From positions 3,100,001 to 3,164,000 of the forward strand of contig OZ257140.1 in assembly GCA_965279165.1 (NCBI GenBank): 64,000 bases of DNA, given 5' to 3'. Origin of the DNA: JBAYIE01 sp965279165 (lineage in GTDB: Bacteria; Bacteroidota; Bacteroidia; UKL13-3). Numbering within the stretch: the stretch's first letter is position 1; every line of letters starts with the position of its first letter. The position numbers were made by a program, and so were the translations under genes. Shown here piece after piece: positions 55,060 to 62,131 of the stretch. The notes under the pieces are model-generated. The model had not been told where the DNA came from and searched no databases. It saw nothing but the letters and a program-made list of their open reading frames with translations.

Positions 55060-55911
55060 CTATTGTTTGAATTTGAAGTTAAAAGTGATCGTACCAAATT
55101 GTTCATCCTGTCCATCCTTTTTTGGAGAGAATTTAGCCTGCATGGCACCTTGTCGTGCTTTTTCCAATAATATAGGATTTAGGGTAGTAGAACCTTTATA
55201 GCCGGGGGTTGCTTTTATAACTTTGCCATTGCGGTCGACTACAATCTCAACAACTACTTTTCCTGTTTCTTTGGATTTATCTTCAATCGAAGGACGGTGA
55301 TAAATCAATCTTCCTTTTAAATCGAAAGTACCCATTCCATCGCCATTTCCATCTCCGGTTCCATTTCCTGTGCCATTGCCGCTACCACTACCGGTACCGT
55401 CTCCCATGCCGTTTCCATCAGGACTGCCTTTGATATTTCCATCAGCGCTACCTTCATTTCCGGGTGCAGAACCATCCCCAAAACCGCTTGCGGTGGAAGT
55501 ATTGGTTTTCTTTTTAAACAACGTACGTTCATCCACCTTACGAGGTTTTTCGATTGGTTCGGTAGGTTTTGTTTCAACCGGTTTTACCACGGTTGGTTTC
55601 TTGGTTGGCGTTTTCTTTTCAATTACTTCCGGAGCTTCTTCCACATCTTGTGTTGCAACAGGGTCTTCTGTAGTTTCTGTTTCGGTAACTGGAACTACAG
55701 CTTGAGGGTCAACTACGGGTTCCTCAGAAGGTCCACCAAGATCAGGCTCTCCTAAACTCATGGTCATCCCTTGTCCGCCTCCAAGCGGAGGATTTGGCGG
55801 CATCATAACCAACAACAACATGCACAAAAAGAAAATTACATGCACTACGATGGTAATGATATAACCATAGATTTTACTTTCCTTTTCTCGTTTTGCAACT
55901 ACTGCGTTCAT
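55060..55911 (-). CDS. tonB: TonB-family energy transducer
   Basis: The 283-residue protein has an N-terminal membrane helix (IITIVVHVIFFLCMLLLVMM, about 18-37), a Pro/Thr/Glu-rich linker (about 60-150), a Gly/Asn/Asp-rich stretch (about 150-200) and the C-terminal TonB fold (VVVEIVVDRNGKVIKATPGYKG ... AKFSPKKDGQ). It couples proton motive force to outer-membrane receptors, probably with ExbB/ExbD encoded elsewhere. The Gly-rich spacer is more repetitive than usual. Confidence 0.9.
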   Translation of the reverse strand: MNAVVAKREKESKIYGYIITIVVHVIFFLCMLLLVMMPPNPPLGGGQGMTMSLGEPDLGGPSEEPVVDPQAVVPVTETETTEDPVATQDVEEAPEVIEKKTPTKKPTVVKPVETKPTEPIEKPRKVDERTLFKKKTNTSTASGFGDGSAPGNEGSADGNIKGSPDGNGMGDGTGSGSGNGTGNGTGDGNGDGMGTFDLKGRLIYHRPSIEDKSKETGKVVVEIVVDRNGKVIKATPGYKGSTTLNPILLEKARQGAMQAKFSPKKDGQDEQFGTITFNFKFKQ

Positions 55912-56013
55912 TACTATATTTTATCGTTTGCAAAATAACGTACCTGTATATTTATGTATTGTGTGTTTGATAACATTTACACAAGGAATCTGATTTTTTG
56001 TACACCATTGTAC

Positions 56014-56033
56014 GGACGGGTCGCGACCCGTCC
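56014..56033. repeat. Perfect 20-bp TCGCGA palindrome at the 3' end of the AlkD-like gene
   Basis: GGACGGGTCGCGACCCGTCC is a perfect palindrome ending right before the AlkD-like stop codon (TAG at 56036-56034, minus strand). It shares its core and its flank (GTAGGGAC) with the palindromes near dcd at 45058-45127. Confidence 0.9.
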
Positions 56034-56714
56034 CTACGACGGCGACATTAACCGCAACGCTTCGCGTTTGCTTAAATTATGCAATTTGTTTTGTTCAACA
56101 AACGATAGCACCCAATCGGGATTGGTGCGGCTATATTCCCTTAAAACCCAGCCAATTGCTTTGTTAATAAAGAATTCCTTGGTACCATTGAGTTTTAATA
56201 TAGCATGCGACATCCAATCTGTATCGACATCTTGTTTGTATTTCAACTGATACAATATGCTGGCTCGTTGCAACCAAATATTTCCGGAGTTGAGCCATTT
56301 ATGTAATATTTCCAAACGATTTTCAGGAAATTTTCTGAAGTAATTTCCAATTAAATGTACCGAAATCGTATCGACCGTATCCCACCATGAATGGTTTACT
56401 ACCATGTATTCCATTAGTTCTATATCTGATTTGTCGAATTGCTTTTTGTATTTAATAAACCATTCCAAGGCAAAATACAGGTATTCGCGTTCCTTGAAAT
56501 TCCATAATAGCTTTATATCTTTTAATGCTTCCGTTTTTTGCGGAAGAAAATTTTTTTCGAAGAATGGTTGTTGAAGTGCTCTTCTGATTGGAGTTTTAAT
56601 GCCTAAAAAGTCGAATTTGTTTTTCATGTATGCCTTTTGTCCCTCTGCTATAGATAGGTTGGCTGCACCTTCGAATGCTTGTTTGAGGGTAAGAATAAAT
56701 TCACTGTGTTTCAT
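56034..56714 (-). CDS. DNA alkylation repair protein (AlkD-like)
   Basis: The 226-residue helical-repeat protein (ATG at 56714; a TTG at 56726 adds four residues) has FLGIKTPIRRALQQPFF, LDKLLWNFKEREYLYFALEWF-like helices and NHSWWDTVDTISVHLIGNYF, the SWWDT(V)D motif that forms the AlkD DNA-binding/catalytic site. It removes alkylated purines without base flipping. Its stop is directly adjacent to the 56014 palindrome. Confidence 0.92.
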   Translation of the reverse strand: MKHSEFILTLKQAFEGAANLSIAEGQKAYMKNKFDFLGIKTPIRRALQQPFFEKNFLPQKTEALKDIKLLWNFKEREYLYFALEWFIKYKKQFDKSDIELMEYMVVNHSWWDTVDTISVHLIGNYFRKFPENRLEILHKWLNSGNIWLQRASILYQLKYKQDVDTDWMSHAILKLNGTKEFFINKAIGWVLREYSRTNPDWVLSFVEQNKLHNLSKREALRLMSPS

Positions 56715-56802
56715 GGTAAATTGCAAATAGTAGATTGGGAATTGGTTCCGCAGCGAATTTTGCTATAAAATCCGTTAATTTGCAACCCATAATAGAATTT
56801 CC

Positions 56803-58131
56803 ATGTTTGAGAGTTTAAGTAGCAAATTAGAAAAGGCATTTAAGACCCTGAAAGGGCAAGGTAAGATTTCCGAAATTAACGTTGCCGAAACGGTTAAAGA
56901 AATCAGAAAAGCATTGATAGATGCGGATGTTAACTTTAAAATAGCAAAACAATTTACCGATACAGTAAAAGAAAAGGCCTTGGGTCAGAATGTATTGACC
57001 AGCATTTCGCCCGGTCAGTTGATGGTTAAAATTGTTAACGATGAATTAACTGCCTTATTTGGCGGACAAACATCGGATATCATTACCAATGGAAATCCTG
57101 CCATCATATTAATGGCCGGATTACAAGGTTCGGGTAAAACCACACACTCAGCCAAACTTGCAAATTATTTAAAGAAAAAAGGAAAAAGTGTGATGATGGC
57201 TGCTTGCGATGTATATCGTCCTGCTGCTATTCAACAATTAAAAGTTTTAGGCGAACAATTGGAAGTTCCGGTTTATACCGACGAAGGAAGTACCAGTCCG
57301 GTTGATATAGCTAAGAATGCCGTAAAGGCTGCAAGAGAAGCAGGTATAAAAGTATTGATTATTGATACCGCCGGTCGTTTGAGTATCGACGAAGAGATGA
57401 TGGCCGAAATTGGCAACATCAAAAAAGCGGTAAATCCGCAAGAAATTTTATTTGTGGTGGATGCCATGACCGGTCAGGATGCCGTAAACACAGCAAAAGC
57501 ATTTAATGATGTGTTGGATTTTAGCGGCGTCATCTTAACAAAGCTAGATGGCGATACCAGAGGTGGAGCAGCATTATCTATTAAAACGATTGTAGAAAAA
57601 CCAATCAAGTTTGTTGGAACCGGTGAAAAGTTAGAGGCATTGGATGTTTTTCATCCCGATAGGATGGCTCAACGGATATTGGGAATGGGAGATATTGTGA
57701 GTTTGGTTGAGAAGGCACAAGAAGTTTTTGATGAAGCGGAAGCGGAAAAAATTCAAAAGAAATTACTAAAAGACCAATTTACGTTTGAAGATTTTTATAC
57801 CCAAATCCAACAAATCAAAAAGATGGGTAACCTCAAAGATTTGATGGGAATGATTCCCGGAGTTGGCAAAGCAGTAAAAGATATTGATATCAGCGATGAT
57901 TCGTTTAAAGGCATTGAAGCCATTATAAACTCCATGACTCCCGGTGAACGCAAAACCCCGGATATAATTAATGGTCCACGACGCAAACGCATTGCAAATG
58001 GAAGTGGTACAGATATCCAACAAGTAAATCAATTGCTGAAACAGTTTGAAGAAATGCGCAAAATGATGAAGAGCATTGGCAAAATGCAGGGAGCTGGACG
58101 CAGCATGACCAAATTACCTTTTATGAAATAA
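56803..58131 (+). CDS. ffh: Signal recognition particle protein
   Basis: The 442-residue GTPase has an N-domain (1-85), the P-loop GLQGSGKTTHSAKL (near 107-120), DVYRPAAIQQL, DTAGRLSIDEEM (near 186-197), TKLDGDTRGGAALS (near 246) and a methionine-rich C-terminal M domain (from about 295; MRKMMKSIGKMQGAGRSMTKL). It directs nascent membrane proteins to the translocon with the 4.5S-type RNA, not seen here. A TTAATTTG lies about 30 bp upstream. Confidence 0.97.
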   Translation: MFESLSSKLEKAFKTLKGQGKISEINVAETVKEIRKALIDADVNFKIAKQFTDTVKEKALGQNVLTSISPGQLMVKIVNDELTALFGGQTSDIITNGNPAIILMAGLQGSGKTTHSAKLANYLKKKGKSVMMAACDVYRPAAIQQLKVLGEQLEVPVYTDEGSTSPVDIAKNAVKAAREAGIKVLIIDTAGRLSIDEEMMAEIGNIKKAVNPQEILFVVDAMTGQDAVNTAKAFNDVLDFSGVILTKLDGDTRGGAALSIKTIVEKPIKFVGTGEKLEALDVFHPDRMAQRILGMGDIVSLVEKAQEVFDEAEAEKIQKKLLKDQFTFEDFYTQIQQIKKMGNLKDLMGMIPGVGKAVKDIDISDDSFKGIEAIINSMTPGERKTPDIINGPRRKRIANGSGTDIQQVNQLLKQFEEMRKMMKSIGKMQGAGRSMTKLPFMK

Positions 58132-58179
58132 GCAATTACACAATTACGTAATTGCGTAATTACGTAATTGTGTAATTGC
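58132..58179. repeat. 48-bp near-perfect palindrome downstream of ffh
   Basis: Two 22-base arms (starting GCAATTACACAATTACG) are exact reverse complements around GCGT. It overlaps the 3' end of the minus-strand 92-residue gene and lies directly after the ffh stop. It is built of ATTACGTAATT words like those at the IS insertion site; it could act as a bidirectional transcription stop, although no T run follows. Confidence 0.85.
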
Positions 58180-58438
58180 GGTAAAAACATACCAATCCTT
58201 TCTTTGTGGCAATACTAAAATAAGGGACTTTACTTCCGGGATTCATAATGATAAATGGAAATTTGGAAGGACCAATTAACAAGTAACTTTTCCTTTCTTT
58301 GGTTACTATTTCAAATGATTCGGCTACTTGTTTCTCCTTTGTATGGATAATTAGATTGCCTGATTTATAAAATCGATATACAATTCCTGTATCTTCTTTT
58401 TGCCAACTTCCAATAATGTTCTCTATAAACACTTCCAT
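58160..58438 (-). CDS. Hypothetical small lipocalin-like protein
   Basis: The 92-residue protein has alternating strands (IIGSWQKEDTGIVYRFYKSGNLIIHT, ESFEIVTKERKSYLLIGPS, FIIMNPGSKVPYFSIAT) that resemble a small beta-sheet or lipocalin-like fold (GSWQ ... YRF). No signal peptide. The last few codons lie inside the 58132-58179 palindrome. Moderate confidence that it is real; function unknown. Confidence 0.6.
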   Translation of the reverse strand: MEVFIENIIGSWQKEDTGIVYRFYKSGNLIIHTKEKQVAESFEIVTKERKSYLLIGPSKFPFIIMNPGSKVPYFSIATKKGLVCFYRNYTIT

Positions 58439-59041
58439 GCCGCTAAATTATGTGATAGGATAGTTTGATATGGCTAGAAGTTTTAGTAAATTGGAGTAAG
58501 GGGTTAGTGATTAGGGGTAAGGGGCATTATAGTTTCAAATTGGAATTGTTCACAAAAAAGGCAGGAGGCAAGAGGCAGGAGGCAGGAGGGAAGTTCTAAG
58601 GAGATAATATTTTCAAAAGAACATTATAGTAGGTTAGGGAGAATTGGCATTGGTCATTAGTCAGTTGTAGATAGTTTCAAATTAGAATTGTAGAAGGCAA
58701 GAGGCAAAAGGCAAGAGGAAGGAGGGAAGTTCTAAGGAGATAATATTTTCAAAAGAACATTATAGTAGGTTAGGGAGAATTGGCATTGGTCATTAGTTAT
58801 TGGTCACTGGTCATTGGTCATTGGTCACTGGTTATTGAAAACAACTGTGAACTGTCAACCGTGAATTGTGAGCCGTGAACTAGCATCAGAACAATAATGT
58901 CACCCCGCTGGGGTTCTATATAGTGTTTAATTTATGCAGGCTGTGGTTGAATTACCCATCGACATTTCCCGCGACGCGAACATATTTACTCACTTAACCA
59001 TTTACTCACTTACTCATTTCTTCAATTACTCATTTACTCAC
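58439..59041. repeat. Gene-free gap with a 136-bp tandem repeat and word repeats
   Basis: About 58532-58800 holds two units, anchored by AAGTTCTAAGGAGAT at 58591 and 58727 (136-bp period), sharing TAGTTTCAAATT and AAAGAACATTATAGTAGG sequence with the 32.2-kb repeat. A CACCCC/GGGGT palindrome is at 58902-58914, then CGACATTTCCCGCGACG and TTTACTCA words at 58961-59045. No gene seen. Confidence 0.85.
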
Positions 59042-59587
59042 CTACTCATTATCCTCCAGCTCCACAATCGCCTGATCAATCATTTTCTCAATAACCTCTT
59101 TGTCTTTTTCGCTTAAGCTGGCTTTTAGTTTTACTTGTTCTTTCAACTTTTTATAGATGGTTTTTCGTCGTGCTTCAAGTGCCACCCAAGTGATATAATT
59201 TTTCTTGTCGTTTTGATATAGCTTCTCATCTATTGTTTGCACTTCAACCAAAATCTGGTTCATTACTTCGCGGGTAAGTTGTTGGAACCTTTCGTTAAAA
59301 TCACCAATCGATCCATCGGCATTCCGTTCTCCTTTATAGTTTTCGGTTACATTTTTTAATTGCGATTGCACATCCGATGCCAGGCGTTGTTTGGCGGTAA
59401 GTCGGGCTTTGTCTTTGCTGGTTTCTAAACTCATGCTTTCCCCACTACCAATTCCACGTGCCCATTTTTTATTACTTTCATATTTATTGCCGGTAAACGG
59501 TGTATTTACCTCAGTTAATCCGGGCATTTTGGTTTTGCAGGCAACAACCATACTTACGGCAATCAATACCACAATGATTTTTTTCAT
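59042..59587 (-). CDS. LPP20-like lipoprotein
   Basis: The 181-residue protein (ATG at 59587; the frame is open 135 bp further upstream but encodes unlikely residues) has a lipobox ending VVACK (Cys17) and the body KKWARGIGSGESMSLETSKDKARLTAKQRLASDVQSQLK, a conserved pattern of LPP20/FlgO-like outer-membrane lipoproteins. The second half is helical with coiled-coil tendency. Surface or periplasmic role unknown. Confidence 0.85.
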   Translation of the reverse strand: MKKIIVVLIAVSMVVACKTKMPGLTEVNTPFTGNKYESNKKWARGIGSGESMSLETSKDKARLTAKQRLASDVQSQLKNVTENYKGERNADGSIGDFNERFQQLTREVMNQILVEVQTIDEKLYQNDKKNYITWVALEARRKTIYKKLKEQVKLKASLSEKDKEVIEKMIDQAIVELEDNE

Positions 59588-60037
59588 ACTCTTCAAATAT
59601 ATAAACAGTATATAATAAAAACTGTGCCACATTTCATCATGTAGCAATATACAAAGATGCAGATGGTATTTTGCAAGAAAAAATCGTCTCGTTTTTATGA
59701 AGCCGTTGAAAGAGTGAAACAAGTTTTATCGCTCATTGACAAAATATACAACAAGACTTTTGGATGGGGATTTTTATTTAAGATAAACAAAATAAATATT
59801 TTGATATTCCTGTTCGAGATTTTAATCCTAGTGAAATTGATTTGTTATATGTCAAAAATTATAAATTAATTAGACCTAATTTATTCAGGATCAACCTATT
59901 TTACCAAAGATTTTAAAACATTTTTTTGATTTACATCCCAGACGAATACTGCCGGCACGCCATCTCTTATTCTATAAAACTGACCTGGTAAAGTAACGAA
60001 CGCTATTATGGCACACGGATGACGTAGCAATTTTTAT

Positions 60038-60074
60038 TATCATACATAATGTATCATACATTTTGTATCATACA
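60038..60074 (+). promoter_or_regulatory. Three TATCATACA iterons, 14-bp period
   Basis: TATCATACA occurs at 60038, 60052 and 60066, exactly 14 bp apart, each ending in AATG or TTTG. Two overlap or flank the promoter's -33 box, an arrangement typical of an operator bound by an autoregulator. Confidence 0.85.
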
Positions 60075-60092
60075 GAATGTTTTATATATTTG
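60062..60092 (+). promoter_or_regulatory. Bacteroidota-type promoter for the AAA ATPase gene
   Basis: TTTG at 60062-60065, 19 bp, then TATATTTG at 60085-60092 match the -33/-7 consensus exactly. The -7 box ends 4 bp before the ATG, so the transcript would begin at or near the start codon (leaderless). Confidence 0.75.
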
Positions 60093-60096
60093 ATAA

Positions 60097-61230
60097 ATGA
60101 ACAATGTATTAAATCCGTTTATTTCGGTTGGTTATATGAGTCCTGAATACTTTTGTGATAGGAAACAAGAAACGGCTCAGTTGGTACGTTATATGCGAAG
60201 TGGCGTTCATGTAGCGTTGTTTGCCATCAGACGCCTAGGTAAAACGGGCCTTATCCGACACGTGTTTCATCCCTATACCAATAGTAATAAAATAGTGTGT
60301 ATTTACCTTGATATTTTATCTACGCAAAATTTAACTGATTTCACCAATCAATTGGCAACGGCTGTATATAACAGGTTTCCGGCCAAAAAAAGTTTGGGAA
60401 AAAAGGTCATCGAACTTATTCAACGTTTCAGGCCTACTATTACGTTTGATGAGTTTACCGGTTCACCGTCTGTAAGTTTAACATTGGATACCAAGGCGCA
60501 AAGGGAAAAAACGCTTGTTCAGATTTTAGATTTTTTAGATGCCCAAAATAGGAAGGTTGTATTTGCAATTGATGAGTTTCAGCAAATACTTGAATACCCG
60601 GAAACGAATACAGAAGCGTTATTGCGCACCCAAATGCAACAACTTAAAAACACATCGTTTATTTTTTGTGGAAGCAATCAAAAAATGATGCAGGAAATAT
60701 TTAACTCAGCTAAACGACCTTTTTTTGCCAGCTGTTCTGGCTTCAATCTGGGATACATTGATCAAAAGGAGTACATAAAATTTATAGCCGACCAGTTTAA
60801 CAAGAATAAGCGGAAAGTTGATGCAGATTGTTTGGATTTTATCTGTGAGTGGACATGTCTGCATACGTTTTATACACAGTTTTTTTGTTTTAATCTGTTT
60901 GCCCGAAATAAAAAACAAACCACGCTGCAAGATGCTTATGATACGGCTGCCGAAATATTGGAGTTGAATGAGAATATTTTTTTTCAATACAAAAACCTGT
61001 TAACCAGTGCACAATGGAATTTGCTTCGGGCAATTGCTAAAGAGGAAAGGGTCGTACAAACACAAGCCAAGTCGTTTATTAACAAACATCAATTAGGTAC
61101 ACCAGCTTTGGTTAAGAGAGGAATTGATGCATTGCTCCAAAAGGAGATGATTTATTATAATGCAGGCATTGAAAAGCCATATTACGAAGTATATGATAAA
61201 TTTTTGATGCGGTGGTTGCAGCGGCAGTAA
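60097..61230 (+). CDS. AAA/STAND-type ATPase
   Basis: The 377-residue protein has YMSPEYFCDRKQETAQLVRYM, Walker A FAIRRLGKTGL (42-52), Walker B KVVFAIDEFQQI (Asp159, Glu160), a sensor SFIFCGSNQ (near 185) and a C-terminal winged-helix-like region (QWNLLRAIAKEERVVQTQAKSFINKH). This is the MNS/STAND 'archaeal-type ATPase' group common in Bacteroidota. No effector domain is fused. It follows the iteron promoter, and no partner gene lies close downstream; role unknown. Confidence 0.85.
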   Translation: MNNVLNPFISVGYMSPEYFCDRKQETAQLVRYMRSGVHVALFAIRRLGKTGLIRHVFHPYTNSNKIVCIYLDILSTQNLTDFTNQLATAVYNRFPAKKSLGKKVIELIQRFRPTITFDEFTGSPSVSLTLDTKAQREKTLVQILDFLDAQNRKVVFAIDEFQQILEYPETNTEALLRTQMQQLKNTSFIFCGSNQKMMQEIFNSAKRPFFASCSGFNLGYIDQKEYIKFIADQFNKNKRKVDADCLDFICEWTCLHTFYTQFFCFNLFARNKKQTTLQDAYDTAAEILELNENIFFQYKNLLTSAQWNLLRAIAKEERVVQTQAKSFINKHQLGTPALVKRGIDALLQKEMIYYNAGIEKPYYEVYDKFLMRWLQRQ

Positions 61231-61285
61231 ATTCGACAGTCTTGATTTGCTTTATTGATGAGATGCCCTAACCCCTTTCCACTAA

Positions 61286-61768
61286 TCACTTATCCCTTCC
61301 CCCTTCCCCCTCATCCCTATACCTCTTCTGCATCCCCATTAAAAAATTTCGTAAAATCTGGTCGTTACAAATGCGGTATTGTTCTTGGTTTGGATTCCGG
61401 AAAAAGGCACTAAGTTCATGTTTGCTTATTTTTCGTCCTGTTAATGCAAGTATTTCAAGTATGCCTTCATCCTTTAAATTCAATGCAATTTTTAGTTTTC
61501 TAAAAACCATATTATTGCTTAAGTAGTTTTCGGCAACCGGACGTTCTCCATCTTTGGCTCCTCTTTTTTCGATAATCAATCCATTCAAAAACTGGGCAAG
61601 TTCATTATCCGTCATGTCCAGAAATTCGTCGTGGTCTTCTTTTTTTAGCCAATTGCTTATGGTAGCTCTCGAAACCACAAATCCTGAATGCGCAAAAAGT
61701 TCTATCATTTTGTTGTCTTCAAAATCGAAAGTATATCGGATGCGACGGAGTATATCGTTATTGGTCAT
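61286..61768 (-). CDS. DUF1456 family protein (YehS-like)
   Basis: The 160-residue protein has two similar helical halves: ILRRIRYTFDFEDNKMIELFAHSGFVVSRATISNWLKKED and VFRKLKIALNLKDEGILEILALTGRKISKHELSAFFR. This duplication is typical of DUF1456 proteins, whose role is unknown, and which resemble small DNA-binding repeats. The 3' ends of this gene and the ATPase gene are convergent, 55 bp apart. Confidence 0.9.
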   Translation of the reverse strand: MTNNDILRRIRYTFDFEDNKMIELFAHSGFVVSRATISNWLKKEDHDEFLDMTDNELAQFLNGLIIEKRGAKDGERPVAENYLSNNMVFRKLKIALNLKDEGILEILALTGRKISKHELSAFFRNPNQEQYRICNDQILRNFLMGMQKRYRDEGEGGRDK

Positions 61769-62131
61769 TTTGGGTTAGTGCTTGGTTGTTGGTGCTTGGT
61801 GCATGGTGGTCAGTGGTCATTAGTCAGTGGTCATTAGACATTAGTCAGTAGTCAATAGTCAGTAGTCAATAGTCAGTGGTCATTAGTCAGTGGTCATTTG
61901 TTGCCTATTAATTAGATAACACATTTTCTTATTATGTTTTGTTTTACGAATATAGGATGAAACAATTTATCTTTTTAGAGCCCACTAGTATAAACTGTAA
62001 TCGGCAATCAGCTATCAGCTATTTGTAATCCGCAATTTATTTAGCCAACAATTTTTATCCAAACCATCCCGCCACCCTGAACCCATAACTTTTAACTCAT
62101 CATTCATAAATCATCATTCATAATTTATCAT
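61769..62131. repeat. Gene-free gap with GTCAGTGG/AGTAGTCAAT words
   Basis: 61785-61905 is a run of 10-base words (GTCAGTGGTC, AGTAGTCAAT). Beyond 61920 are an A+T-rich stretch, GCTATCAGCTATTTG words and, near the uvrA stop, ATTCATAATTTATC words. No gene seen. Confidence 0.8.

Larger units (their letters stand above)
59588..60096. other. Gap with no convincing gene, ending in the ATPase promoter
   Basis: A 70-codon + frame at 59657-59869 reads through this stretch, and a second frame nearby gives FDIPVRDFNPSEIDLLYVKNY, so a frameshifted relic is possible; I do not call it a gene. The last 60 bp contain three TATCATACA iterons and a good promoter. Confidence 0.6.

Noticed and set aside
55370..55705. 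111-codon frame opposite tonB
   Set aside because: It is the complementary reading of the Gly-rich and Pro-rich linker of TonB.
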